Under the pieces are notes generated by a model. The model had not been told where the DNA came from, did no database searches, and saw nothing but the letters and a program-made list of their open reading frames with translations. From Gracilibacillus caseinilyticus (GTDB lineage Bacteria; Bacillota; Bacilli; Bacillales; Amphibacillaceae), in assembly GCF_022919115.1 (NCBI RefSeq), contig NZ_CP095072.1, positions 2,480,001 through 2,544,000 on the forward strand: 64,000 nt of DNA, given 5' to 3'. Numbering within the stretch: position 1 is the first letter of the stretch; each line of letters begins with the position of its first letter. Positions 45,690 through 53,504 of the stretch are shown piece by piece. The translations under genes and the position numbers were made by a program.

Positions 45690-46826
45690 ATGGGACATCA
45701 ATTTAATACAAAATCTGTACACGTAACAATGAAGCGGGATGGAGGAATACCAGCAAAGGTCACTCCAATTCATCAAACATCCGCTTTTACATTTGAAAAT
45801 TTAGCAGATATTGAACATTTTTTTGAAGGGGAACGTAATTATTTATATACACGAGTTGGTAACCCGAACACCAATGAGTTAGGACAGGCTGTGGCTGACT
45901 TAGAAGAAGCACCGAGCGGATTAGCAACATCATCAGGACTCTCCGCAATTATGGTAGGTGTGCTGGCAGCAGTAAAACCAGGAGAGCATGTGGTGGCTTC
46001 CAATGATTTATATGGCGGCACATATGAATTATTGGCAAATGAGCTAACATCCTTTGGAATCGAAGTAAGTTTTGTTTCTTTTGAAGAAGACATTGAGCCG
46101 TTTATTCAAGATAATACGGTTTTATTATATACAGAGTCGTTAACGAATCCGTTATTACGGGTAGAGGATTTAAATAAAGTTGTTGACATCGCAAAGAAAC
46201 ATAACCTGAAAACGATGGTAGACAATACCTTCGCTACTCCGTACATTGTTCGTCCTTATACGGAAGGTGTAAATCTTGTGGTACACAGTGCAACCAAGTA
46301 TATTGGCGGACATAGCGATATTACGGCAGGTGTACTCGTTGGTGATACGGATTTAATTGCAGCAGCCAATACTAAGTGTGTCAATCTTGGCAGTAATTTA
46401 AGTCCTTTTGAAGCATGGCTAACTGTAAGAGGACTAAAGACACTGGCAGTCCGTATGGAGCGCCACGTACATAATGCGAAACTGGTTGCGGAAGCATTGA
46501 CTGATCATCCAGCTGTAGATAAAGTGTATTATCCTGAATTCATCTCTGAAAAAGGAAACGGTGCAATTGTATCGATCGATATCACCGAAAGCGCCAATGT
46601 AGAGCAATTTCTCGAATCATTGGGCTGGATCAAAATTGTGGCAACACTAGCAGGTGTGGAAACGTCTGTATCTTATCCATTAGCTACGTCACATAGAAGT
46701 TTACCACCTGAATCACAAAAAGAATTGGGAATAACGAAAGGTTTAATTCGAATTTCTGTGGGAATTGAAGAAGCAGAGGATATTATCCAAGCATTGAAAC
46801 AAGCTTTAGATATTGCAAGAAAATGA
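45690..46826 (+). CDS. Cys/Met metabolism PLP-dependent enzyme (trans-sulfuration family)
   Basis: A 378-residue PLP enzyme of the cystathionine gamma-synthase family. The PLP lysine is in [36 protein letters not shown] and [15 protein letters not shown] are family landmarks. It differs from MccB at 16637, notably by ALTFENLADIEHFFEG-like aromatic start and a shorter active-site loop. It could be a gamma-lyase, gamma-synthase or methionine gamma-lyase; reading does not decide. No S-box leader is present in the short upstream region. It lies 12 bp before an SDR gene, likely one operon. Confidence 0.85.
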   Translation: MGHQFNTKSVHVTMKRDGGIPAKVTPIHQTSAFTFENLADIEHFFEGERNYLYTRVGNPNTNELGQAVADLEEAPSGLATSSGLSAIMVGVLAAVKPGEHVVASNDLYGGTYELLANELTSFGIEVSFVSFEEDIEPFIQDNTVLLYTESLTNPLLRVEDLNKVVDIAKKHNLKTMVDNTFATPYIVRPYTEGVNLVVHSATKYIGGHSDITAGVLVGDTDLIAAANTKCVNLGSNLSPFEAWLTVRGLKTLAVRMERHVHNAKLVAEALTDHPAVDKVYYPEFISEKGNGAIVSIDITESANVEQFLESLGWIKIVATLAGVETSVSYPLATSHRSLPPESQKELGITKGLIRISVGIEEAEDIIQALKQALDIARK

Positions 46827-46838
46827 GGTGAGTATACG

Positions 46839-47594
46839 ATGAAATATGCCGTTATAACAGGAACATCGAAAGGTTTAGGTGCATCGGTTGCGAAACAATT
46901 AATGGAAGCAACTTATCATGTGATCGGACTGGCACGACATGAAAATCAAGAACTGGCAACAGCAGAGCTTCCAGGCAGTTATACACATTATCAAGTGAAT
47001 CTGGCTGATTTGCCTGCAACAGAATCAACGTTTCAAAACATTATTGCTTTTTTAAAACAAAAACAGCTAGATGAATTACTGCTAGTCCAAAATGCGGCGC
47101 TCGTTCAGCCTATTGAACAAGCGGGAAAACAGGAAATGCAACATTTAGCCGATCATGTTCATGTAAATTTACTAGCGCCTATGATTATAACTAATCTCTG
47201 GCTCGATGCTTGGCGTGAATCTGGCATATCTCTGGTTATGGCAAACGTGACATCAGGTGCAGCACAGCGCTCCGTATATGGATGGAATGCATACTGCAGT
47301 ACGAAGGCAGGGCTGGATCGATTTACTGAAACAGTAGCGCTTGAGCAAGCGGAATTAGGAACAGACCATAAAGTCTTCTTGTTTGATCCAAGCATCATGG
47401 ATACGGATATGCAAGGTGAAATTCGCAGCTCAGATCGAACACAGTTTAAGGATGTTGAACAATTTAAAGATTACAAAAAAAATCATAATTTACGAGATAC
47501 AGATACAGTGGCAAGTGTATTAGTTGAAAAATTAGTAGCGCCAGAGCGTATTAAGAATGGCGAGTACTATAGTGTGAAAGATATTTTTCGTTAG
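46839..47594 (+). CDS. YueD-like short-chain dehydrogenase
   Basis: A 251-residue SDR. The cofactor motif TGTSKGLGASV (8-18), LLVQNAA (in place of NNAG) and the catalytic YCSTK with preceding Ser (VTSGAAQRSVYGW) are visible. The layout resembles YueD of Bacillus, a benzil or sepiapterin-type reductase. The partner substrate is unknown. GAGGTGAGTAT precedes the ATG. It likely forms an operon with the upstream PLP enzyme gene. Confidence 0.85.
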   Translation: MKYAVITGTSKGLGASVAKQLMEATYHVIGLARHENQELATAELPGSYTHYQVNLADLPATESTFQNIIAFLKQKQLDELLLVQNAALVQPIEQAGKQEMQHLADHVHVNLLAPMIITNLWLDAWRESGISLVMANVTSGAAQRSVYGWNAYCSTKAGLDRFTETVALEQAELGTDHKVFLFDPSIMDTDMQGEIRSSDRTQFKDVEQFKDYKKNHNLRDTDTVASVLVEKLVAPERIKNGEYYSVKDIFR

Positions 47595-47622
47595 GTTAAC
47601 ACCCAATTTTGATAAATGATTG

Positions 47623-47650
47623 ACCAAATGCCCTCCTCTTACATACGTTA
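47623..47650 (+). promoter_or_regulatory. SigK-type promoter of the YjcZ-like gene
   Basis: AC (47623-47624), 17 bp, then CATACGTTA (47642-47650): both boxes and spacing fit the SigK consensus, about 30 bp before the ATG. Confidence 0.6.
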
Positions 47651-47679
47651 TAAGTGTAAGAATTAAGGGAGGGATAAAG

Positions 47680-47793
47680 ATGGGTGCACAACAATGTGGA
47701 GGTTACGGTTCAGGTTTTGCGCTAATCGTCGTACTGTTTATTTTATTGATCATCATCGGTGCTTCATGGGGATACGGCGGTTACGGTTACTAA
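47680..47793 (+). CDS. YjcZ-family small sporulation protein
   Basis: A 37-residue peptide. A short Gly/Gln/Cys/Tyr start (MGAQQCGGYGSGF) is followed by one hydrophobic helix (ALIVVLFILLIIIGASW) and a GYGGYGY tail. This is the YjcZ pattern of very small hydrophobic peptides found in spores; the role is not known. AAGGGAGGG precedes the ATG, a SigK-type promoter lies upstream and a perfect terminator follows, so it is a complete tiny transcription unit. Confidence 0.88.
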   Translation: MGAQQCGGYGSGFALIVVLFILLIIIGASWGYGGYGY

Positions 47794-47802
47794 ATCAAAC
47801 TT

Positions 47803-47840
47803 AAAAAACTGACAAAGGATACGTCCTTTGTCAGTTTTTC
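47803..47840 (+). terminator. Terminator after the YjcZ-like gene
   Basis: AAAAACTGACAAAGGA pairs exactly with TCCTTTGTCAGTTTTT across a short loop. Confidence 0.95.
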
Positions 47841-47857
47841 GTTTTTATGGGTACAGA

Positions 47858-47960
47858 AAGTAAAAAATTTTAAGGTATCGCCCACTTTCTGACAGGAACA
47901 ACCAAGTCCACGCTGGCGCCCATAAACCAGGCGACTTCCTGCATCGCCCTGCGTTAAAGA
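47858..47960. repeat. Dispersed intergenic repeat, inverted partial copy
   Basis: GAAAGTAAAAAATTTTAAGG and GGCGACTTCCTGCATCGCCC match, in opposite orientation, the right part of the repeat at 35912-36115. It directly abuts palindromic element copy 5, as the other copy abuts copy 4. Confidence 0.5.
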
Positions 47961-47977
47961 AGATGAAGTTGAGTTCC

Positions 47978-48498
47978 TATAATATGGATTATGTAAACAA
48001 AGGCTGTATTACAGAATGATCATTTTGATAGATTTTCTCTGCTTAGCAAAGCTCCGGAAATATGCTCCGCGTCCTGTGGGCACGGCTTCAGCTAACTTAG
48101 TAAAAAAATTCTTTTCTTTACCAAGTGGATCTTCAGCTCGCGCTGATTCCACGGGAGTCTCCGCATATTTCCTACGCTTAAGGGAAGTGCTACAACGCAT
48201 GGAACAGCAAAAAGTAGTGGTTCTAAGCATTATGTTATTCAAAAACTGATATTTATGGTGCACTCAATATGCTAGCAATTCCCAAAGTTGTAGAGCCCTC
48301 TCCTTAGCGTAGGCCAACCACGTAGACTCCCGCGGGACAGGCAGGTGCTGAAGATCCACTTTGTAAAGCGGTCTTCTTTACAAAGTTAGCTTCAGCCGTG
48401 CCCCGCAGGACGCGAAGTGATTGGCCGGAGCGGTATCCCAGCACATGAATATTTTCAAAATAAACACTACGCAGCTAGTTGACATAATCCATATTATA
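47978..48498. repeat. Palindromic repeat element, full length (copy 5, clearest)
   Basis: Ends are TATAATATGGATTATGTAAA and TTGACATAATCCATATTATA. Module A has base stem GGAAATATGC (48056-48065) with GCATATTTCC (48163-48172). Module B has GGCCAACCAC (48312-48321) with GTGATTGGCC (48417-48426). Module B reversed aligns with module A through shared segments (CGCGTCCTG, CACGGCT, AGCTAACTT, GTGGATCTTCAGC, CGGGAGTCT, TACGCT). The base stems, however, are different sequences. Tips are short hairpins. Frames at 48009-48263 are accidental. Confidence 0.85.
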
Positions 48499-48688
48499 GG
48501 TAGTTGTTTATTACTTATCCTAGTTAGAACCGTGATTTTCCCCGATGCAAGATTAGAGCTTTTCGTTACATATTAGCCTTGATTATTTAAACCTTTATAT
48601 CAGTTAATTGTTGCACATCTTTTTTGTAAAATATGATAAACTTTAAAGTGAAGAAATTTTGTAATTGGTTTGAGAAAGGAAGTTTTAC

Positions 48689-49450
48689 ATGATTACACGA
48701 AAAAGCAAACGCGAAATAGAAATGATGCACGAAGCAGGTAAGTTACTTGCTCGTTGCCATAAGGAGATTGCCAAACGAATTGTTCCAGGTTTGACAACGA
48801 AAGAGATTGATGCATTTGTCGAGAACTATTTGGCAGAGAACGGTGCAACACCAGAACAAAAAGGATATAATGGTTATCAATTTGCAACATGCGCTTCAGT
48901 TAATGATGAAATCTGTCACGGTTTTCCACGAGATGAAAAACTGGTAAAAGGTGACCTGGTTACGATTGATATGGTCGTTAATTTAAATGGTGGACTGGCA
49001 GACAGTGCCTGGACATATGTAGTAGGAGAGCCAGACGAAAAGACTGCAAAATTATTAGAAGTTACTAAAACTTCATTATATAAAGGGATTGAACAAGCGA
49101 TGCCCGGAAATCGTATCGGTGATATTGGCCACGCCATTCAGCAATATGCAGAAGCGGAAGGTTTTTCGGTTGTACGAGAATTTACAGGGCATGGAATTGG
49201 ACCAACCATTCATGAGGATCCACAAATTCCCCATTTCGGGTTAGCTGGTAAAGGCCCTCGCTTGAAAGAGGGCATGGTGATTACGATAGAACCGATGATC
49301 AATGAAGGTGCCTGGCAAAGTAAAATGGATGATAACAATTGGACGGCTCGGACGATTGATGGGGGACGTTCTGCCCAATTTGAACATACGTTAGTGATTT
49401 CCCAAGAAGGTCCGATTATCTTAACAGATCAGGATCATTTGGAAGACTAA
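48689..49450 (+). CDS. map: Type I methionine aminopeptidase
   Basis: A 253-residue dimetal enzyme that removes the initiator methionine from new proteins. The five metal ligands are D94 (TIDMVV), D105 (ADSAWT), H168 (GHGIG), E201 (IEPMI) and E232 (FEHT), and H77 (ICHGFP) is the usual active-site His. GAAAGGAAG lies before the ATG. It is not in the ribosomal-protein/adk cluster where the main copy usually sits, so it is probably the second (YflG-like) enzyme. Confidence 0.92.
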   Translation: MITRKSKREIEMMHEAGKLLARCHKEIAKRIVPGLTTKEIDAFVENYLAENGATPEQKGYNGYQFATCASVNDEICHGFPRDEKLVKGDLVTIDMVVNLNGGLADSAWTYVVGEPDEKTAKLLEVTKTSLYKGIEQAMPGNRIGDIGHAIQQYAEAEGFSVVREFTGHGIGPTIHEDPQIPHFGLAGKGPRLKEGMVITIEPMINEGAWQSKMDDNNWTARTIDGGRSAQFEHTLVISQEGPIILTDQDHLED

Positions 49451-49454
49451 CAAA

Positions 49455-50183
49455 TTGGTTACAAACAGATGCAGTTTAGAAAAGAAAAATCAGATTACCA
49501 TGCAAATTCGAGATGGCTTGATTGCTGGTTTCCCAATTGTGATAGGCTATCTGCCAATTGCGATTGCGTTTGGGGTTTTAGCAAGGCAAGCAGGGATTTC
49601 GCTAGTAGAATTAACGGGCATGAGCCTTCTCGTATTTGCTGGAGCTGCTCAATTTATGGCAGCTGGTATGATTGGGATAGGAGTTAGTGCGGCAGAGATT
49701 ATAATTGCTACCTTTGTCCTGAACTTGCGTCATTTTGTCATGGCGCTATCGTTTGTCCACCAGCTGCAACATATTCCTTTAAAGTGGAAAGGGGCACTGT
49801 CAATAGGGTTGACAGACGAAACATTCTCCGTCTCCTCTATTTATAAACATAAAGCAGAGCAATCCTATTGTCATCTATTTTACGGTACGATTATAATTAC
49901 TTCTTATGGATCATGGGTGTTTGGTTCTTTTTTAGGTGGTGTTTTGGGAGATGTTGTTCCAGAACAGTTAACACAAAGTATGGGTATAGCACTTTACGCT
50001 ATGTTTATTGGCCTATTGGTACCATCTGTGCGAAAATATAAACGGATTGCCATCATTTGTATAACGGCAATGTTGGTCAATTACCTGCTTAATCCGTTGA
50101 TCGGACAAGGATGGGGAATTGTGGCAGGTACGATATTGGGTGCTTTTGTTGGCATCTTCGTACTGGAGGAAGAGGAAATATGA
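49455..50183 (+). CDS. azlC: AzlC-family branched-chain amino acid exporter, large subunit
   Basis: A 242-residue membrane protein with about seven helices, of the AzlC family. Together with AzlD it exports branched-chain amino acids. Landmarks: GFPIVIGYLPIAIAFGVLARQAG, FAGAAQFMAAGM, NLRHFVMALS and TDETF. The start is uncertain: TTG at 49455 has a GGAAG nine or more bases upstream, and ATG at 49500 has no clear ribosome site. The ATGA overlap with azlD shows coupling. It lies four bases after map and may be read with it. Confidence 0.85.
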   Translation: MVTNRCSLEKKNQITMQIRDGLIAGFPIVIGYLPIAIAFGVLARQAGISLVELTGMSLLVFAGAAQFMAAGMIGIGVSAAEIIIATFVLNLRHFVMALSFVHQLQHIPLKWKGALSIGLTDETFSVSSIYKHKAEQSYCHLFYGTIIITSYGSWVFGSFLGGVLGDVVPEQLTQSMGIALYAMFIGLLVPSVRKYKRIAIICITAMLVNYLLNPLIGQGWGIVAGTILGAFVGIFVLEEEEI

Positions 50184-50473
50184 TTTGGTTCATTATTATT
50201 GGAATGGCTGTCGTTACCGTTTTACCAAGGGTTATTCCAGTGTATATTGTTGATTTCATCCAGTTTCCTTTATGGATGAATAAATGGCTGAAAGCGATAC
50301 CATATGCTGCGTTAGGGGCCTTGATTTTTCCTGGTATTATGACAGTTATTCCAGAGAGGCCGTATGTAGGCGTCATTGCCGGAGTTGTTGCAATGATATT
50401 AGCCTGGTTCCGAATTCATGTGATCGGAGTAGTAGCCATTGCGATTATTACTGTATATCTTTTTACCATATAA
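50180..50473 (+). CDS. azlD: AzlD-family branched-chain amino acid exporter, small subunit
   Basis: A 97-residue membrane protein with about four helices (MIWFIIIGMAVVTVLPRVIP, AIPYAALGALIFPGIM, YVGVIAGVVAMILAWF, VIGVVAIAIITVYLF). Short AzlD subunits always accompany AzlC. ATG 50180 follows GGAGGAAGAGG and overlaps the azlC stop by ATGA. The upstream codons of the frame overlap azlC and are excluded. The operon may continue into the GNAT gene 20 bp downstream. Confidence 0.9.
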   Translation: MIWFIIIGMAVVTVLPRVIPVYIVDFIQFPLWMNKWLKAIPYAALGALIFPGIMTVIPERPYVGVIAGVVAMILAWFRIHVIGVVAIAIITVYLFTI

Positions 50474-50493
50474 TAAATGTTAGGGTGTTGTCC

Positions 50494-51039
50494 ATGTATC
50501 AGATTAGAAAAGCACGACCAGAAGATGCGAAAGCAATAGCAGAAGTTCATGTACAAAGTTGGAAGGCTACCTATCACGAATTATTAGATGAACAGGATAT
50601 ATCCAATACAACGATAGAGCATCGTCAAATCTTATGGGAGACGGTGTTAAAATTACCTCGAAAACAGCAACCAGTTACGGTGATAGAAGAAAATGGATCC
50701 ATCGTCGGATTTATATCAGGTGGTAAGGAACGAACAGATCGATTTGGTTATGATGGTGAAATCTATGCGATATATTTATTACCAACACACCAAAGAAAAG
50801 GACTGGGAAAACAATTATTGACAGCGTTTACAGAGGAAATGAAGGAATTAGGTTATCGTTCTTTATTAGTTTGGGTGCTAACGAAAAATCCAACCCACCA
50901 ATTTTATCTGCAGCTTGGCGCACAACGGATTGAACAAGAACAAACAACTATCGGACAAGGGACGTACCAAGAAACCGCCTATGGTTTTAACAGTCTGGAC
51001 AGCTTAATAGCTGCATTAATGATGAAACAAAGACAGTAG
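50494..51039 (+). CDS. GNAT-family N-acetyltransferase
   Basis: A 181-residue acetyltransferase with one GNAT domain. It opens with YQIRKARPEDAKAIAEVHVQSWKATY, and the acetyl-CoA loop is THQRKGLGKQLL (about 100-111). The C-terminal beta-bulge NPTHQFYLQLGAQ is also clear. AGGGTG precedes the ATG. The substrate is unknown. It follows azlD by 20 bp on the same strand and is probably the last gene of that unit. Confidence 0.88.
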   Translation: MYQIRKARPEDAKAIAEVHVQSWKATYHELLDEQDISNTTIEHRQILWETVLKLPRKQQPVTVIEENGSIVGFISGGKERTDRFGYDGEIYAIYLLPTHQRKGLGKQLLTAFTEEMKELGYRSLLVWVLTKNPTHQFYLQLGAQRIEQEQTTIGQGTYQETAYGFNSLDSLIAALMMKQRQ

Positions 51040-51060
51040 TGAACTCACTACTGTCTTTTG
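51029..51060. terminator. Terminator overlapping the GNAT stop codon
   Basis: AAGACAGTAGTGA pairs with TCACTACTGTCTT; the TAG stop is in the left arm. It lies between convergent genes. Confidence 0.85.
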
Positions 51061-51070
51061 TCTTCAGGCT

Positions 51071-51961
51071 TTATGTTCCGTTTTTCTTATCATCGTTTTC
51101 ATATGGTTCAATATGAATGTGTGCATGAGGCACGTCGTGTTTTTCTTTTAATTCTTCTTCGATATGGTCGGTTATTTCATGACTTTGCTCCACGGTCATC
51201 GTTGGATCAACGTAAATAGTTGCTTCGATCAATGCCTGATTTCCGTGCAGACGACCTTTTACATCTTTAATATCCATCACGTCTGGATGGGTATCGATGC
51301 TTTCTTTAATTTCGTGTAATTCATTTGGATGGAATCCGTCTGTTAAGGTGTGTGTTGCTTCTCTAAAAATATCCCAAGCGGTTTTACAAATAATTAATCC
51401 TACAATGGCACCGGCTAGGGGATCGAGCCAATAGAGATGGAACTGTGCACCGATGATACCGACAAAGGCACCGATACTGACAAGTGCATCCGATTTATTA
51501 TCTTGGGCTGCGGCTTGTAAGGCGGAACTGTTAATTTTTTTCCCTAATCGTAAATTATATCGATAAACGAACAGCATCACGATGGCGGCACCTAGTGCTG
51601 TCCAGGCCGTTAACATATCTGGTTGTGAAAAATCTTGTGCAATAATACTTCGTACAGTATCGATTAATACTTGCAAGCCGATGGTAATCATGATAAAAGA
51701 AGCGATTAGCGATGCGATCATCTCCGCTCGGAAATGCCCGTAATGGTGATCATCATCAGGTGGCTTTCGAGAAATTTTTAATCCGACCAGAACAGCAACA
51801 GATGCGATAACATCCGTTGCATTATTTAAACCGTCAGCTCGTAATGCGGAAGAATCACCAATGGAAGCAACCACTAATTTACTGATTGCGAGAAGGAAAT
51901 AGGTAATGATGCTAAGCCATGCCCCTTTTTCTCCTTCTTTATATTTTAAATATGGGTCCAT
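51071..51961 (-). CDS. Cation diffusion facilitator, MneP/MneS-type (probably manganese)
   Basis: A 296-residue CDF transporter without a His-rich N-terminus. Helix 2 has RADGLNNATDV and helix 5 has DNKSDALVS, the Asp/Asn arrangement of the manganese-exporting MneP/MneS group rather than the HxxxD of zinc exporters. The cytoplasmic C-terminal domain (about 205-285) is full length. No yybP-ykoY riboswitch was seen upstream. Metal choice is inferred from motif only. It is a single gene, convergent with the GNAT gene. Confidence 0.85.
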   Translation of the reverse strand: MDPYLKYKEGEKGAWLSIITYFLLAISKLVVASIGDSSALRADGLNNATDVIASVAVLVGLKISRKPPDDDHHYGHFRAEMIASLIASFIMITIGLQVLIDTVRSIIAQDFSQPDMLTAWTALGAAIVMLFVYRYNLRLGKKINSSALQAAAQDNKSDALVSIGAFVGIIGAQFHLYWLDPLAGAIVGLIICKTAWDIFREATHTLTDGFHPNELHEIKESIDTHPDVMDIKDVKGRLHGNQALIEATIYVDPTMTVEQSHEITDHIEEELKEKHDVPHAHIHIEPYENDDKKNGT

Positions 51962-52127
51962 AATTTTCCTCCGTTGCTACTGCTTGTATGAATACTTTAT
52001 CAAATGGAAGTGGATATCGTCTACCTATAAGTGTCCCCCTAAATGAAAAAAAGTTACTTAAAATGAGAATGGACAGGTTTATTTTACCCATTTATAGGGA
52101 AAATGTTAAATAACCTATTAACATTCT

Positions 52128-52150
52128 TAACATTTCATCATAAAATGTTA
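52128..52150. promoter_or_regulatory. Perfect inverted repeat upstream of the IDEAL-domain gene
   Basis: TAACATTT and AAATGTTA pair exactly across 7 bp. They are nested inside a wider TTAAATAAC (52106-52114) / GTTATTTAA (52147-52155) pair. Position 34-56 bp before the ATG fits an operator; the protein is unknown. Confidence 0.45.
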
Positions 52151-52183
52151 TTTAAATAGAGTATAGAAAGGGAGGCGTGCTCC

Positions 52184-52429
52184 ATGAAGAAACATAAGGT
52201 AAGTTATCAATTGAAAGTGTTTAGCATGAATCAGAAACAGGTACTTAAAGCAAAGCGAGAAATACCTTTCGAAATTCAGTTGGCATCTCAGTTAGTATTA
52301 GACGATCTTTGTTTTAGTTGGAATAAGGCACGCTTAGAAGAAAAGATAAATCAATCCATTGACGATCACAATAAAGAAGCTTTTGAAGAATTGAGTAAGA
52401 CTTACAGCAGCTATATATGGGAATCTTAG
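52184..52429 (+). CDS. IDEAL-domain protein
   Basis: An 81-residue protein. Residues about 37-75 form an IDEAL domain (LVLDDLCFSWNKARLEEKINQSIDDHNKEAFEELSKTY in outline), a short helical module found in several small Bacillus regulatory proteins. The N-terminal 35 residues are basic (KVSYQLKVFSMNQKQVLKAKRE). No other motif is present. GGGAGG precedes the ATG. It is a monocistronic unit with its own terminator and a palindromic site upstream. Its partner is unknown. Confidence 0.82.
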   Translation: MKKHKVSYQLKVFSMNQKQVLKAKREIPFEIQLASQLVLDDLCFSWNKARLEEKINQSIDDHNKEAFEELSKTYSSYIWES

Positions 52430-52434
52430 TGATA

Positions 52435-52468
52435 AGTCCCCGTTGTTTATGCGACGGGGAGTTTTAAT
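52435..52468 (+). terminator. Terminator after the IDEAL gene
   Basis: TCCCCGT pairs with ACGGGGA, followed by GTTTTAAT. Confidence 0.7.
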
Positions 52469-52555
52469 GTCAAAGTTCTCTGTATCTATATAGAAATAAA
52501 ATGAAGATATGTTATAGTAGAGTAAGTGTTTTTTAAACAGAAAGGGTAATTATGA

Positions 52556-53359
52556 ATGAGAAAATACATTATTTTACTATTGCTGATTACGCTTGTCACA
52601 GTTGTCAGTGGATGCCAGCAAAAGCAGTACTCAGCAGAGAATACGGACAAGTCGAATATTAACACAGAGCACAAAAGTGAACCTGTCTCATTAATGGGGG
52701 AAGAGGAAGAACCTGATCAAGAAAATGAAACCTCTTCAGAAGAAGACACTGAAGCAGATAAGAAAGAAGCATTAGAAGTGGTCGAAAATCCGGCAAGTGT
52801 TTCCATCGTAGTTAATAAACAACGGAAATTACCGGATGGGTATGAACCTCCAGATTTAGTGGAGGCAGATGTGTCGTATTATGCACCAGAAGGAGATCCG
52901 AAGCGCTTAATACGTCAGGAAGCTGCCGGTGCATTAGAATCATTATTCGCAGCTGCCAAACAGGAAGGACTGGAATTGGTCGCAGTTTCAGGCTATCGTT
53001 CTTACCAGCGTCAAAAAGTAATTTACGAAAATAATGTTGCAGCCAATGGCCAGGAACATGCCGATAAATTTTCTGCAAAACCAGGTACAAGTGAGCATCA
53101 AACAGGCTTAGCTATGGATGTTGCCTCAGCAGCATTAGTATCCGTTTTAGAACAAAGCTTTATCGAGACAGATGAGGGACAATGGCTGGAGGATCATGCA
53201 CATGAACACGGCTTTATCATCCGTTATCCAGAAGGTAAAGAAGACATAACAGGCTACAGTTATGAACCGTGGCATTTGCGTTATGTGGGAAAAGACATAG
53301 CTTCAGAAATTTACGAGGCCCAATCCACACTAGAAGAATATTTCGGCTTACTACCTTAA
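52556..53359 (+). CDS. D-Ala-D-Ala carboxypeptidase lipoprotein (VanY/M15B family)
   Basis: A 267-residue extracellular lipoprotein: signal peptide with lipobox VSGC (Cys20), an acidic linker (about 40-75), then an M15B zinc carboxypeptidase domain. The zinc and catalytic motifs are SEHQTGLAMDV (SxHxxGxAxD) and EPWHLRYV (ExxH); GYRSYQRQ is a third landmark. It trims the terminal D-Ala of peptidoglycan stem peptides. AAAGGG precedes the ATG at 52556. VanY-like members occur without vancomycin resistance, and no van cluster is present here. Confidence 0.9.
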   Translation: MRKYIILLLLITLVTVVSGCQQKQYSAENTDKSNINTEHKSEPVSLMGEEEEPDQENETSSEEDTEADKKEALEVVENPASVSIVVNKQRKLPDGYEPPDLVEADVSYYAPEGDPKRLIRQEAAGALESLFAAAKQEGLELVAVSGYRSYQRQKVIYENNVAANGQEHADKFSAKPGTSEHQTGLAMDVASAALVSVLEQSFIETDEGQWLEDHAHEHGFIIRYPEGKEDITGYSYEPWHLRYVGKDIASEIYEAQSTLEEYFGLLP

Positions 53360-53389
53360 CCAAGAAGTTAACGCTTCTTGGTTTTTTAT
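53357..53389 (+). terminator. Terminator after the carboxypeptidase gene
   Basis: AACCAAGAAG pairs with CTTCTTGGTT, followed by TTTTTAT. Confidence 0.85.
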
Positions 53390-53446
53390 ATTTGGTAAAT
53401 GATAGTGCACATCATAGTCATTATGCAGGAAGCTACTTTGTCAATC

Positions 53447-53474
53447 ACCAAAACGGCTGTTGTCACATAGCCTA
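53447..53474 (+). promoter_or_regulatory. SigK-type promoter of yabG
   Basis: AC (53447-53448), 17 bp, CATAGCCTA (53466-53474): a full match to the SigK consensus. yabG is SigK-dependent in B. subtilis. The expected +1 near 53481 helps fix the yabG start downstream at 53505. Confidence 0.7.
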
Positions 53475-53504
53475 TTAGTAGTAATGGCTAAATGGGGTGA
53501 TTTG

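Noticed and set aside
45580..45690. SAM (S-box) riboswitch before the trans-sulfuration-type gene at 45690
   Set aside because: After the terminator only about 65 bp remain and no S-box core motifs are visible.
53484..53504. ATG 53484 as the yabG start
   Set aside because: It falls almost on the predicted SigK transcript start without a ribosome site; GTG 53505 has GGGGTGA and matches the B. subtilis protein length.
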